A stretch of 64,000 bases of DNA from Jejuia rubra (GCF_042684665.1 NZ_JBHULY010000002.1:17056-81055), one strand, 5' to 3'; shown: positions 16,710 through 25,004, numbered from the stretch's first letter. Translations and numbers: made by a program. The notes: generated by a model from the sequence alone, not told the origin.

Positions 16710-17303
16710 TTAACCAAGTTCAACAATGTCATTTAACGTTTTATAAACAAGATGTACGGGAAGCCCCATCACGTTAAAATAAGAGCCCTCAATTTTAGTA
16801 ACACCAATTTGCCCGATCCAATCCTGAATGCCATAAGCACCTGCTTTATCGAAGGGTTTAAAGGTGTTGACATAATAATGAATTTCGGCATCGGATAAGG
16901 CTTTAAAGGTTACTTTTGTGATGTCGTGTATGGTTTTTTCATAGTTTGTTGTTGTGAAGCACACCGAGGTAATCACTTCGTGGGTGGCATTGCTTAATGA
17001 TTTTAAAATTGAAATGGCGTCCGCTTCATCGGCCGGTTTTCCTAATGCCGTATCGTTGTGCCATACGATAGTGTCGCTGGTGATTAGAATGTCTTTTGGT
17101 TGTAATTCATCTTTAAACGGTAGCGCCTTTAATTGCGCCAGATAATTGCTGATTTCAAAATGCGTCAATCGAGGCGGGTACTCTTCTTTTACGGGCTTTA
17201 ACCGAATTTCAAAATTTAACCCTAAATCCTTGAAGAAGGCCTGTCTTCTTGGGGATTTGGAGGCCAAAATGATGTTGTGCTTTTTGAGTGTTTTGTTTAG
17301 CAT
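16710..17303 (-). CDS. maf: Maf-like nucleoside triphosphate pyrophosphatase
   Basis: A 197-residue cytoplasmic house-cleaning enzyme that hydrolyses non-canonical or modified NTPs. The N-terminal signature IILASKSPRRQAFFKDLGL (residues about 11-29) contains the catalytic S-x-R-R. The SDTIV segment with its metal-binding Asp is near residue 91, and the KPxDxxDA motif (KPADEADAI) follows. The C-terminal FDKAGAYGIQDWIG is also typical. It lies between an SRPBCC gene and the lipoprotein gene in one transcription direction. Maf subtype (YhdE or YceF) is not decided. Confidence 0.95.
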   Translation of the reverse strand: MLNKTLKKHNIILASKSPRRQAFFKDLGLNFEIRLKPVKEEYPPRLTHFEISNYLAQLKALPFKDELQPKDILITSDTIVWHNDTALGKPADEADAISILKSLSNATHEVITSVCFTTTNYEKTIHDITKVTFKALSDAEIHYYVNTFKPFDKAGAYGIQDWIGQIGVTKIEGSYFNVMGLPVHLVYKTLNDIVELG

Positions 17304-17324
17304 TTTTAGTTTTCTCGAACTGAT

Positions 17325-17891
17325 TTAGTCGACATTGCTTTCCACCGGAACTTCTTTTACGGGAAAATAGTTTTTGGTATTGCTCTCGATAGTGGCCTTA
17401 AGTTTTGATAGGTTGGTTTCCTCTTGCGCTTTGATAGAACTTCCCATCAGCGCCATCAGTGATTTTGAAAACATCCCATTGCCTTCAGTCATTGTAGTTG
17501 AGCTGATTTTTGTCTTTCCGTCCACAGATTCCATGTTCAGTTGGTAGTCCATGGTCATAAAATCGGATTCAAACAACATCGATATGGATTCGTTGGGGAC
17601 AATTTCTGTTATGGTTTCTTTAATCACCATTTCGGTTCCATCGGCAATAAAATATACATTTGAAACCGCTCCAACCGTTCCTGGAGTACCGCTGACGTGT
17701 TCTACTTTTTGAAATCCTTCCAGCCACTCTGGCATTTTCTCTTCGTCTTGTGCTACTGCCCAAGATTCTGCCAATGGCTTGTTTGCCTGAATTTCACAGT
17801 CATAACTTATTTCAGATTTGATTAATCCCAAAAGAAAAAATCCAATAACCAAAACAGCTAAAATTCCTAAGATGTACTTTACATATTTCAT
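17325..17891 (-). CDS. SRPBCC family protein with N-terminal membrane helix
   Basis: A 188-residue protein with a single N-terminal hydrophobic helix (residues about 4-24). A START/Bet-v1-like ligand-binding fold follows: strands with CEIQANKPLAESWAVAQDEEKMPEWLEGFQ, the helix-grip pattern, and a C-terminal amphipathic helix. The ligand is unknown. It lies 21 bp before maf. The region 17892-18024 upstream has only a promoter-like AT-rich stretch. Confidence 0.75.
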   Translation of the reverse strand: MKYVKYILGILAVLVIGFFLLGLIKSEISYDCEIQANKPLAESWAVAQDEEKMPEWLEGFQKVEHVSGTPGTVGAVSNVYFIADGTEMVIKETITEIVPNESISMLFESDFMTMDYQLNMESVDGKTKISSTTMTEGNGMFSKSLMALMGSSIKAQEETNLSKLKATIESNTKNYFPVKEVPVESNVD

Positions 17892-18024
17892 AATTCTAAA
17901 GTTTATATGTTAGTTTGATTTTAAAGTGAATGAATTTAAGTTTCCAAATATTACTAAGCATTCCAATTTTGATAGGAACGAGCTCCAAAACGTTCTGTAA
18001 TGTTGGTATTTGGGGTAATCGAAA

Positions 18025-18942
18025 TTATCCCCTCAAAACGACATATTTGTATAAAAGTAATGAGAGTATCCCAAAAAACATAATCAATTTATACATGTTG
18101 CTCACCAATTTGATTTCATTTTTGGTCTTAATGTTGAATAGTTTAATGCCTGTATAAATTAATGGGCCGACAATACAGAACAGGAAGTACCCCGTCATCA
18201 CAGGATATTTGTAGAGTTCCGAAACGATATAAATGATGATTCCAAAGCATGCGATAAAATTTAAAATTATCAAGATAGTTCTGCTTCGTTCCCTTCCGAT
18301 GGCGATGGGCAAGGTGTGCATGCCTGCTTTGTAATCCCCATCAATATCCTCAATGTCTTTGGCGATTTCACGAAGTAGATTGATGCCAAAAGCGAATATT
18401 CCGTAGTCTAAAACTATTTTGAAATAGGTGAGTTGAAGGTCTCTGTTTAAAGCTGAAATATTTGGAGTGAGTTCGAAAAGCCCAACAATCAAAATGCTCA
18501 ATGCCACCAAAACAGAAATGATGATGTTGCCAATAATCATTATACGTTTTAAGTAACTGGCATAAACATAGAGTAAGGCTGAAATCACCACGAAAATTGA
18601 AAAATAGGCACTTTTACCAATTCGATGGGACAGATAAAACCCTAAGCCAACACCGATTACGTTAAAGGCGATAAATAAATTATATGCTGTGGCTTCTGAA
18701 ATGGATTTCCCAACGATTACTTTACTCGGTTTATTGACAGTATCTGTTTCTATATCATAAATGTCATTAATAACATTGCCCGCTCCCGCGATACAAAGTG
18801 TTGCAAGAATCAATAAAATGATTTCAAATCCATCCAAAGCTGTATTGGCCCCAAAAGGTTCCAGTAGTGCGTATTTAATGAGAAGTTGCGCAACCGCAAT
18901 CATTAACAGGTTTTTCCAGCGGATGAGGTTGAAAAAGTTCAA
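18025..18942 (-). CDS. UbiA-family prenyltransferase (GGGP-synthase type)
   Basis: A 305-residue polytopic membrane protein with the UbiA aspartate-rich motif NDIYDIETDTVNKPSK (Asp60, Asp63, Asp67) and the second motif DIEDIDGDYKAGMHTLP near residue 190. Such enzymes transfer a polyprenyl chain from its diphosphate to an acceptor. In Flavobacteriaceae this branch is usually annotated geranylgeranylglycerol-phosphate geranylgeranyltransferase. A hexanucleotide repeat lies about 100 bp upstream of its start. It belongs to the conserved set with kdsC-like, Maf and SRPBCC genes. The acceptor is inferred. Confidence 0.85.
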   Translation of the reverse strand: MNFFNLIRWKNLLMIAVAQLLIKYALLEPFGANTALDGFEIILLILATLCIAGAGNVINDIYDIETDTVNKPSKVIVGKSISEATAYNLFIAFNVIGVGLGFYLSHRIGKSAYFSIFVVISALLYVYASYLKRIMIIGNIIISVLVALSILIVGLFELTPNISALNRDLQLTYFKIVLDYGIFAFGINLLREIAKDIEDIDGDYKAGMHTLPIAIGRERSRTILIILNFIACFGIIIYIVSELYKYPVMTGYFLFCIVGPLIYTGIKLFNIKTKNEIKLVSNMYKLIMFFGILSLLLYKYVVLRG

Positions 18943-19043
18943 AGTTTAAAGTTCAAAGTTATGTATTCGAAATCTTTTAAGTTATTTTGTTGAAAAGTTA
19001 TTGGTGCTTTCCGCTAATCAGCCGTATTCTTAAAACATTAGGC

Positions 19044-19097
19044 GACTGCGACTGCGACTGCGACTGCGACTGCGACTGCGACTGCGACTGCGACTGC
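19044..19097. repeat. Hexanucleotide tandem repeat (GACTGC)9
   Basis: Nine perfect GACTGC units lie between the kdsC-like stop and the UbiA start, followed by two degenerate copies (CTACTGAACACTGCCGACTG). On the coding strand of both neighbours the unit reads GCAGTC. Such perfect short repeats can change length by slippage. Here that would change the leader length of the UbiA gene rather than a reading frame. Confidence 0.95.
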
Positions 19098-19120
19098 CTA
19101 CTGAACACTGCCGACTGGGT

Positions 19121-19651
19121 TCAGTCATATTTTGCATCAAAATTACCGTTCCATTTACCCTGTACTTTTAATACCTGTTCAATCACGTCCCGAACGGCGC
19201 CTTTACCTCCTTTTTTATGGGACACGTATTTTGATATGCCCTTAATTTCCGGCACAGCATCCTGTGGGCAACAGGGCAGGCCAATCCCTTTCATTACGGG
19301 ATAGTCAGGAATGTCATCGCCCATATAAAGTACGTTTTCCGATGAGATGCCTTTTTTTCCAAAATAGTCGTCCAGCTGCTCTATTTTGTTGTTAGCTCCC
19401 AAATAAATGTCAGTAATGCCAAGACCCGACAAACGTTTTCTAACGCCTTCATTGCTACCGCCTGAAATGATACACACGTTAAATCCTTGATCGACTGCGG
19501 TTTTTAGGGCGTAGCCATCTTTGATGTTCATGTTGCGCAACATTTCCCCAGTAGAGGTGACATGTACGGTACCGTCTGTTAAAACGCCGTCCACATCAAA
19601 AATAAATGTTGTGATATGGTTTAGGTATTCTTTATAACTTTTTTCTTTCAT
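19121..19651 (-). CDS. kdsC: KdsC-like HAD phosphatase (KDO-8-phosphate phosphatase)
   Basis: A 176-residue cap-less HAD hydrolase of the KdsC type. The nucleophile motif FDVDGVLTDG contains Asp19 and Asp21. Motif II is IISGGSN, and the Lys and acidic motifs come later (YMGDDIPDYPVM, PCCPQDA). In Gram-negatives it removes phosphate from KDO-8-phosphate, a step of lipopolysaccharide core synthesis, and the small C0-type length fits this tetrameric group. It follows the DUF2520 gene by 6 bp and is probably cotranscribed. Other HAD substrates cannot be excluded. Confidence 0.9.
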   Translation of the reverse strand: MKEKSYKEYLNHITTFIFDVDGVLTDGTVHVTSTGEMLRNMNIKDGYALKTAVDQGFNVCIISGGSNEGVRKRLSGLGITDIYLGANNKIEQLDDYFGKKGISSENVLYMGDDIPDYPVMKGIGLPCCPQDAVPEIKGISKYVSHKKGGKGAVRDVIEQVLKVQGKWNGNFDAKYD

Positions 19652-19657
19652 TTTTAA

Positions 19658-20440
19658 TTAACTTTTTCGGTTGCTGAGCGGTGTCGAAGCATGGGTATCT
19701 TGAATGGATTGGGTGATTAAATTATATATGTCTTTGTGTTGTTCTTTTTTTAATAGTGCCAAGTGCTTTTTAATGGTTTTGAGGTTGCCACGCATGGCGG
19801 GGCCAGTTTGGGCCATGTATGGTGACATATCCTGAACCTTCCGTGCAGTTTCCATTATCAATGGTTTGAGCAAGTCGAATTCCGTAGCTTCAGATTCCGT
19901 GATTTCGTGTGCAATCCTGTACATTTGATTGGTAAAATTGTTAACGAATACGGCCGCCAAATGCAACACATGGCGTTGGTCACTATTCACTTTTTTTACT
20001 GGGCAACCGAGTGACAGTGCCAATGATTTCAACAAATGATAATCGGCTTTGTCAATCGTTTCAATACAAATCGGGACATCTTTAAAATCAATTTCAGCTG
20101 ATTTGCTAAGGGATTGCATTGGGTAAAACACACCGCGCTTATGCTTCTTGTCCAAATTGTGAATGTTGACACTTCCGGCGGTGTGCACCACCAATCTATT
20201 TTCAAAAGGCAATTGTGATGAAATATCGGCAATCGCATCATCACTAACCGTTAGGATATAAACATCTGCTTCTTCTAAAGTGCTAATATCGTCCGTAATG
20301 GAAACCTTGTTTTTATAAGATGAAATGCTTTCGATGCTTCTGTTATACCATTGTTTTAAAGATACTTGTTTGGATTTATGTATAGCTTTGAATAAGTGTG
20401 TGCCAACATTGCCGGCGCCAAGAAGTGTTACTGAAATCAT
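19658..20440 (-). CDS. Rossmann-like and DUF2520 domain protein
   Basis: A 260-residue protein with an N-terminal NAD(P)-binding motif GAGNVG (residues 8-13) and a C-terminal helical DUF2520 domain (HLAAVFVNNFTNQMY). The architecture resembles 6-phosphogluconate/pyrroline-5-carboxylate reductase-like dehydrogenases, but the substrate is unknown. It is the first gene of the run toward kdsC. A spacer of 91 bp with short GATTTAA-type repeats (20467-20493) separates it from the divergent hemoglobin gene and must hold both promoters. Confidence 0.85.
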   Translation of the reverse strand: MISVTLLGAGNVGTHLFKAIHKSKQVSLKQWYNRSIESISSYKNKVSITDDISTLEEADVYILTVSDDAIADISSQLPFENRLVVHTAGSVNIHNLDKKHKRGVFYPMQSLSKSAEIDFKDVPICIETIDKADYHLLKSLALSLGCPVKKVNSDQRHVLHLAAVFVNNFTNQMYRIAHEITESEATEFDLLKPLIMETARKVQDMSPYMAQTGPAMRGNLKTIKKHLALLKKEQHKDIYNLITQSIQDTHASTPLSNRKS

Positions 20441-20531
20441 TCTGCTAAAATAACGAAGAATTACGATTTAAGATTTAAGATTTATGATTTTTTAATGAGC
20501 GAGTATCACTTTAAAATTCTAATTTTGAACT

Positions 20532-20918
20532 ATGGTGAAACAGGATATAAAAACTAGGGCCGATGTGTTTTTGTTAGTGAAAACGTTTTATTCCAAAGTG
20601 AGGGAAGATGCGATTTTAGGGCCATTTTTCAACGAGACTATAAAGGATTGGGATGAACACTTGCAATTACTCACCACCTTTTGGGAATCCAGTTTATTTT
20701 TAAAAACAAGATACACGGGCGATCCATTGGAAGCGCATGTTAAGGTTGATAAGGCTTTTGGGCATAGTATTACCGAAATGCACTTTGGCATTTGGCTCAA
20801 TTTATGGTTTGAAACCATTAACGAACTTTTTGAAGGGGATTATGCCGAAAATGCCAAACGTCGCGCCAGAAAAATGGCAACATTTATCCATTTGAAGATT
20901 TTTGAGGCGAGAGGGTAA
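20532..20918 (+). CDS. Group III truncated hemoglobin
   Basis: A 128-residue globin of the 2-over-2 type. It shows the group III pattern, with FYSKVREDAILGPFF near the N-terminus, HLQLLTTFWESSLF, and the conserved HxxVDKAFGH-like section (AHVKVDKAFGHSI) that provides the proximal region. Truncated hemoglobins bind O2 and NO and often protect against reactive nitrogen species. The gene is monocistronic. A TGTCATTC repeat begins 2 bp after its stop. It lies outside the island of FNR-like boxes, and I see no such box in front of it. Confidence 0.9.
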   Translation: MVKQDIKTRADVFLLVKTFYSKVREDAILGPFFNETIKDWDEHLQLLTTFWESSLFLKTRYTGDPLEAHVKVDKAFGHSITEMHFGIWLNLWFETINELFEGDYAENAKRRARKMATFIHLKIFEARG

Positions 20919-20919
20919 T

Positions 20920-21017
20920 TGTCATTCAGAGCATTCCGAATATATTCGGAGTCGAAGAATCTTTTTATTACAAAAGTGATTAATAGATTCTTCAGTTGTG
21001 CTTCCTTCAGAATGACA
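20920..21017. repeat. TGTCATTC-type intergenic hairpin repeat, copy 2
   Basis: The ends TGTCATTCAGAG and CTTCAGAATGACA are inverted, with inner AGAATCTTTTTATTA and TAATAGATTCTT arms forming a long stem. It shares its ends with the copy at 10833-10919. It lies between convergent genes and may also terminate transcription. Confidence 0.65.
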
Positions 21018-21028
21018 AGGGGGTATTT

Positions 21029-21523
21029 TTATTTTATGCCCTTCCTCATCCGATAATCATCCATCACAAAACCATTGCCAATATCAATGATGATATCCGC
21101 CTCTTTGACAAATCCCATGTTTTCATAAACTTTAATGGAATTCACATTGTTTTTATTAACGGTCAACTGGATTGAAGTGCAGTGTGTTTCTTGGGCTTTC
21201 CTTTCAATGAAATCCATCGCTTTTTTGCCGATGCCATGGCCTCTCAGGGATTTTAGCACATAAATCTTGCTCAAGAAAAGAGCTTCTTTATCTTTCTTTA
21301 TGGAAATGTAACCGGCTTCTTCACTTTTGAATTTCAATATGAAATAAAGGAATCCATCTTGTATTTGTTGCTGAATTGCTTCGATGGATTGAAACCTTTT
21401 GAGCATATATTTTACTTGGTCGATTCCAATAATTGGGGTATAGTGTTGCCGCCAGATTTCATCTGCTAGACTTTCAATCGATTTGAATTGCCTTTCATCG
21501 TCAGCTTTTACAATCTCAATCAT
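21029..21523 (-). CDS. GNAT family N-acetyltransferase
   Basis: A 164-residue acetyltransferase from the chosen start MIEIVKADDERQF. This ATG overlaps the stop of the upstream PAQR gene as ATGA, whereas the longer frame begins with 21 unconserved residues. The acetyl-CoA motif A is LSKIYVLKSLRGHGIGKKAMDF (R/Q-x-x-G-x-G/A as RGHGIG), followed by the NxxxxKxYxxMGF end (NVNSIKVYENMGF). The acceptor is unknown. The 4-bp overlap implies translational coupling with the hemolysin III gene. Confidence 0.9.
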   Translation of the reverse strand: MIEIVKADDERQFKSIESLADEIWRQHYTPIIGIDQVKYMLKRFQSIEAIQQQIQDGFLYFILKFKSEEAGYISIKKDKEALFLSKIYVLKSLRGHGIGKKAMDFIERKAQETHCTSIQLTVNKNNVNSIKVYENMGFVKEADIIIDIGNGFVMDDYRMRKGIK

Positions 21524-22146
21524 ATCACATAGAAAAATATCATGAAGAAATGACAAATAGCGCCCGCCAACACAAAAAGGTGCCAAATCACATGGTTGTA
21601 CGGAATCTTTTCAATAGCATAAAAAACGATACCGAGCGTGTAGGCCAAACCGCCGGCAAAAAGGAAAAGTATGCCACCACTTCCAATAATGTTCATCAAT
21701 TCGGAAAAATCAAAAACAACCAACCAGCCCATCACAAGGTAGAGGAGCACAGAAAAGAATTCAAACCTCCCCGTAAAGAATACCTTTAAAATCACGCCAA
21801 AAAAAGCAATACCCCAAACCGCCCAGAATAATGTCCATCCGATACTTGCTTCCAAAGAAATGAGCGAGACAGGAGTATAGGTGCCAGCAATTAAAATATA
21901 AATACTAATATGGTCTAGGATTCTAAAATAGTGTTTACGTCGTTCCGTTTTGGCAGCATGATAAAAGGTGGAGGCGGTAAATAAAATGATGATTGAAAGC
22001 CCGTAAATGATAACGCTAGCAAGACTCCATGGTGTTTTTTGTGTTTCGTAAATGACAAGCAATACCAAAGCGGCAATACCAAACAAAGCTCCAAAACCAT
22101 GGCTTAGGCTATTGAGTTTTTCTTCAAATGGCGTTTGGATGCGCAT
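21520..22146 (-). CDS. Hemolysin III / TrhA family (PAQR) membrane protein
   Basis: A 208-residue protein with seven hydrophobic segments. It carries the PAQR/HlyIII conserved residues: EEKLNSLSHGFGA near the N-terminus (His15), STFYHA in helix 2, DHISIYILIAGTYTP in helix 3, and a C-terminal HxxxH-like motif (HVIWHLFVLAGAICHFF). These Ser, Asp and His residues form the metal site of PAQR hydrolase-like receptors. In bacteria the role is in membrane energetics and fatty-acid homeostasis, not haemolysis. It overlaps the GNAT gene by 4 bp and follows the DUF4294 gene by 3 bp. Confidence 0.9.
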   Translation of the reverse strand: MRIQTPFEEKLNSLSHGFGALFGIAALVLLVIYETQKTPWSLASVIIYGLSIIILFTASTFYHAAKTERRKHYFRILDHISIYILIAGTYTPVSLISLEASIGWTLFWAVWGIAFFGVILKVFFTGRFEFFSVLLYLVMGWLVVFDFSELMNIIGSGGILFLFAGGLAYTLGIVFYAIEKIPYNHVIWHLFVLAGAICHFFMIFFYVI

Positions 22147-22149
22147 GGG

Positions 22150-22827
22150 TTACTCCTCTGTTTTACTGTACAGCCATTTATCGGTCAGGTCGTAAAAATC
22201 AATGTCCAAGGCTGACTTTTGTCGCTCCAAACGCCCACTTTGGAAATTCCGTTGCAGGATGTCTTCGATGAGGTAATCCTCTTTTTCGTTCCACGGGTCG
22301 TATTCCCGTTTTAGGGAAATATCGAACATCGTAGCCGTGGTATTGTACCAAAACGCGCGCCAACCGCTACGTAGTTCTTTTACCAAATCAAAAGCCGTTC
22401 TTCCGGTTTGGCGGTGTATCAGCTTGACTAAGATTTGCCCTTCCGTACGGGTGAATTTTTTCAGTTCAGCTGAAAACTCTTCTTCAATATATTTCTGTAC
22501 CTGCTTTGTGTATTTCTTTTGGTGCCTTTTTTTGGTGATGGTTTCCAATCGTTTTGTTAGCGAGTCCAGCCGTTCGGCGGCCAGTTTCGCATACGGGTAC
22601 ACCTTAATAGTTTTTTTCCTGAGGATGAGGTATCGGATTCTGTCTTTTTTACTGTCAAATTTCAACCTATGGAGCAACATCACCTCGTCTAAGTCAATCG
22701 ACTTGCGTGGCACCGAATCGCCTTCAATAATCAGGTATTTTATGTCGGTGGAATCCCTTTCAACATCATTCACCTGCGAAATGGCAAAAAAGGGCAAAAT
22801 GATAAATATGTATTTAAAGTAGCGCAT
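22150..22827 (-). CDS. DUF4294 domain-containing protein
   Basis: A 225-residue exported protein with a short signal peptide (residues 1-17, ending FAISQ). The DUF4294 core includes YLIIEGDSVPRKSIDLDEVM, then KTIKVYPYAKLAAERLDSL, then LVKLIHRQTGRTAFDLVKE. This domain is specific to Bacteroidota and has no known function. It stands first in a three-gene run with the PAQR and GNAT genes and is divergent from the M42 peptidase gene. Confidence 0.9.
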   Translation of the reverse strand: MRYFKYIFIILPFFAISQVNDVERDSTDIKYLIIEGDSVPRKSIDLDEVMLLHRLKFDSKKDRIRYLILRKKTIKVYPYAKLAAERLDSLTKRLETITKKRHQKKYTKQVQKYIEEEFSAELKKFTRTEGQILVKLIHRQTGRTAFDLVKELRSGWRAFWYNTTATMFDISLKREYDPWNEKEDYLIEDILQRNFQSGRLERQKSALDIDFYDLTDKWLYSKTEE

Positions 22828-22931
22828 TGCAGATTCCTTTGGAGCAAAAACAGTTCCAAAATTAAGAATTTACATTCTGTTAAACATCCATTTTGCATTT
22901 ATATTATTATTTTAGTGCAAATTTTTTACAG

Positions 22932-24020
22932 ATGACGAAGAAGTCTATTTTCAACAAGAAATCACTCGAATTTTTAGAAAAATATTTAAACAACGCCGCT
23001 CCGACAGGATATGAATGGGAAGGCCAAAAACTGTGGATGGACTACCTGAAACCTTATGTGGACAAGTTTATTACGGACACGTACGGCACTGCCGTTGGGG
23101 TAATTAATCCGAAGGCAAAATATAAGGTGGTGATTGAAGGGCACTCCGATGAAATTTCTTGGTATGTCAACTATATTAGCGATAACGGGTTGATTTACGT
23201 AATTAGAAATGGCGGTAGCGATCACCAGATTGCACCAAGTAAAGTGGTAAATATCCATACGAAAAAAGGCATTGTAAAAGGTGTTTTTGGATGGCCGGCG
23301 ATTCATACCCGAAATAAAGCAAAAGAAGAACCGCCAAAGCTGGATAATATCTTTATAGACTGCGGATGCGCCAATAAGGAGGAAGTTGAAAAATTAGGCG
23401 TCCACGTGGGGTGTGTGATTACCTACCCGGATGAATTCCATATTTTGAATGAGGACAAGTTTGTGTGTCGCGCGTTGGACAACCGTATGGGCGGATTTAT
23501 GATAGCTGAGGTAGCACGTCTGTTGAAAGAAAATAAGAAGGAATTACCTTTTGGCTTATATGTTACTAATGCAGTTCAAGAGGAAATAGGATTACGGGGT
23601 GCGCAAATGATTACCGAAACCATTCAACCAAATGTGGCCATTGTTACGGATGTTACCCATGATACCACCACACCTATGATTGAAAAGAAAAAGGAAGGCC
23701 ACATGGAAATAGGGAAGGGACCAGTGGTGGCCTATGCACCTGCTGTACAGCAAAAATTACGGGATTTAATCATTGATACCGCTGAAGAAAAGGATATTCC
23801 GTTTCAGCGTTCCGCATTGTCCAGGGCCACTGGAACCGATACGGATGCTTTTGCATACAGTAACGGGGGAGTGGCTTCCGCACTGATATCATTGCCGTTG
23901 CGCTATATGCATACCACCGTGGAAATGGTGCATAAGGACGATGTTGAAAACGTGATCCGATTGATTTACGAATCGCTTTTAAAGATAAAAGACGGAGCGA
24001 CTTTTAGCTATTTTGAATAG
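22932..24020 (+). CDS. M42 family metallopeptidase (glutamyl aminopeptidase type)
   Basis: From the ATG at 22932 the product is 362 residues. The 13 residues before it are hydrophobic and unlike the family, so this Met is chosen. The di-metal site residues are visible: IEGHSDEISW (His), CRALDNRMGG (bridging Asp), NAVQEEIGLRGA (Glu pair), TDVTHDTTTP (Asp), and a late LRYMHTTVE (His). M42 enzymes form dodecameric tetrahedral aminopeptidases that trim peptides after the proteasome or other proteases. The gene ends 76 bp before tRNA-Arg and has no cotranscribed partner. Confidence 0.95.
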   Translation: MTKKSIFNKKSLEFLEKYLNNAAPTGYEWEGQKLWMDYLKPYVDKFITDTYGTAVGVINPKAKYKVVIEGHSDEISWYVNYISDNGLIYVIRNGGSDHQIAPSKVVNIHTKKGIVKGVFGWPAIHTRNKAKEEPPKLDNIFIDCGCANKEEVEKLGVHVGCVITYPDEFHILNEDKFVCRALDNRMGGFMIAEVARLLKENKKELPFGLYVTNAVQEEIGLRGAQMITETIQPNVAIVTDVTHDTTTPMIEKKKEGHMEIGKGPVVAYAPAVQQKLRDLIIDTAEEKDIPFQRSALSRATGTDTDAFAYSNGGVASALISLPLRYMHTTVEMVHKDDVENVIRLIYESLLKIKDGATFSYFE

Positions 24021-24054
24021 CTGAGTTTCCACCCTAAATTAAGAAACAATTATC

Positions 24055-24084
24055 TTGTTTTATTATTAGGATGTTTTATATTTG
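24055..24084 (+). promoter_or_regulatory. Bacteroidota-type promoter of tRNA-Arg
   Basis: TTG at 24055-24057 and TATATTTG at 24077-24084 are separated by 19 bp, matching the TTTG/TAnnTTTG promoter of Bacteroidota. The tRNA starts 13 bp later. Confidence 0.75.
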
Positions 24085-24096
24085 CACCGCTTTAAT

Positions 24097-24170
24097 GGTC
24101 GCGTAGCTCAGCTGGATAGAGCATCTGCCTTCTAAGCAGACGGTCACAGGTTCGAATCCTGTCGCGATCA
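24097..24170 (+). tRNA. tRNA-Arg (anticodon TCT)
   Basis: A complete cloverleaf of 74 nt. The acceptor stem GGTCGCG pairs with CGCGATC (one G-T), with discriminator A. The anticodon arm is TCTGC-CTTCTAA-GCAGA with anticodon TCT, which reads AGA. The T arm has GGTTCGAATCC. CCA is not encoded. A decayed recombinase fragment lies 160 bp downstream, typical of a used integration site. Confidence 0.97.
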
Positions 24171-24177
24171 CAATGCA

Positions 24178-24218
24178 AATCCTAATGCGTTTTAAAACAA
24201 TGTGTTAGGGTTTTTTGT
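24178..24218 (+). terminator. Terminator of tRNA-Arg
   Basis: An imperfect stem (AATCCTAATGCGTTTT with AAAACAATGTGTTAGGGTT) is followed by a T-run, 8 bp after the tRNA. Confidence 0.65.
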
Positions 24219-24221
24219 TTT

Positions 24222-24243
24222 AATTTGTGACCAATTTGTGACC
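24222..24243. repeat. Tandem 11-mer AATTTGTGACC
   Basis: Two adjacent perfect copies of AATTTGTGACC lie between tRNA-Arg and the decayed recombinase. Short direct repeats in this position are often recombinase arm-binding sites, but that role is inferred. Confidence 0.5.
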
Positions 24244-24328
24244 ATCATTTATCTATATCCTAAGATAATGATTATTTGTCAAAAGCAAAAGAAACTTACA
24301 GGCATTAAACTTTTCAAGTAATCTCTAG

Positions 24329-24549
24329 TCTATAAAAGCCACTTTTGAATTTGCCTTACAATTAAAAGAAAAAGAAGTTAGCCCATGTACCTATAGAGAC
24401 TATGCTTATAAGGCCAATTTCTTTTAAAATGGGTAGCTGAATCACATGATGCTTTAGAACTATTGACCAATATTGCAGATACTACTATTTATAATCTTGA
24501 TTGTTGGAGCAGGAATATAGAGAACCCAAATGAACTTTATCCGGATTAA
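24329..24549 (+). pseudogene. Decayed tyrosine recombinase fragment at tRNA-Arg
   Basis: One frame reads KATFEFALQLKEKEVSPCTY then RDYAYKANFF, which matches the N-terminal SAM-like (core-binding) domain of tyrosine integrases. A frameshift near 24428 then gives KWVAESHDALELLTNIA and continues to NPNELYPD and a stop at 24547. No catalytic domain is present. The gene has lost its start and most of its length. Its place just after a tRNA suggests the remains of an integrated element. The last 35 residues are not clearly integrase and may be a fused end of another gene. The gap 24171-24618 holds nothing else apart from repeats and terminators. Confidence 0.55.
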
Positions 24550-24560
24550 TTAAGATTATC

Positions 24561-24601
24561 AAATAGGCCGTCCAAAAGTAGTCTCTTTAGACAGCCTATT
24601 T
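24561..24601 (-). terminator. Terminator hairpin after the YtfJ-like gene
   Basis: AAATAGGCCGTC and GACAGCCTATTT form a stem with one bulge, 18 bp downstream of the minus-strand GerW/YtfJ gene. Only a short T-run follows, so the call is moderate. Confidence 0.55.
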
Positions 24602-24618
24602 AAAGTACACGAATTGTT

Positions 24619-24993
24619 TTAAGATGCTACCTTTTCTTTGGTTTTCATTTCAACTATTTTTTCAATCATTGACGGTACTTTTTCAAAAGCGGCCGCCAGT
24701 CCGTGTGATTTTCCAGCTTCTATAAAAGATATTTGATCTTCTTTGGTAACTAAAAAGCCTATAGGCTCTATGCCTACGCCAGCTCCGGCTCCTGCGCCTT
24801 GACCCTTAGTGCCTTTAGTTTTGATTTCCGAACCTTCACCGCCTCCGGAACCAAAACCCATGCCTACTTTAATTACCGGGACGCACTTAAATTGTCCAAG
24901 TTCAAACTGTTCGCCAACAACCGTATCTGTTTTGGCTTCTGCCTTTATAAAGTCAGTAATCTGACCTAATAATTCTTCAAAATGTAAATCCAT
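24619..24993 (-). CDS. GerW/YtfJ family protein
   Basis: A 124-residue protein of the YtfJ (GerW, spore-protein) family. It has the conserved IKVGMGFGSGGGEG segment, a Gly/Ala-rich stretch, then GIEPIGFLV and an amphipathic C-terminal helix. In Bacillus, ytfI-ytfJ are adjacent. Here the upstream gene is a DUF2953/YtfI-like protein 11 bp away, so the pair is conserved in a non-sporulating lineage. The function outside spores is unknown. The pair is preceded by an FNR-like box at 25542-25553, which places it in the island's stress regulon. Confidence 0.85.
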   Translation of the reverse strand: MDLHFEELLGQITDFIKAEAKTDTVVGEQFELGQFKCVPVIKVGMGFGSGGGEGSEIKTKGTKGQGAGAGAGVGIEPIGFLVTKEDQISFIEAGKSHGLAAAFEKVPSMIEKIVEMKTKEKVAS

Positions 24994-25004
24994 GATATAG
25001 TAAT

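Noticed and set aside
18987..19304. ORF encoding a run of alternating Asp-Cys residues
   Set aside because: It is produced by the GACTGC hexamer repeat and the antisense of the kdsC-like gene; it has no start signal or family.
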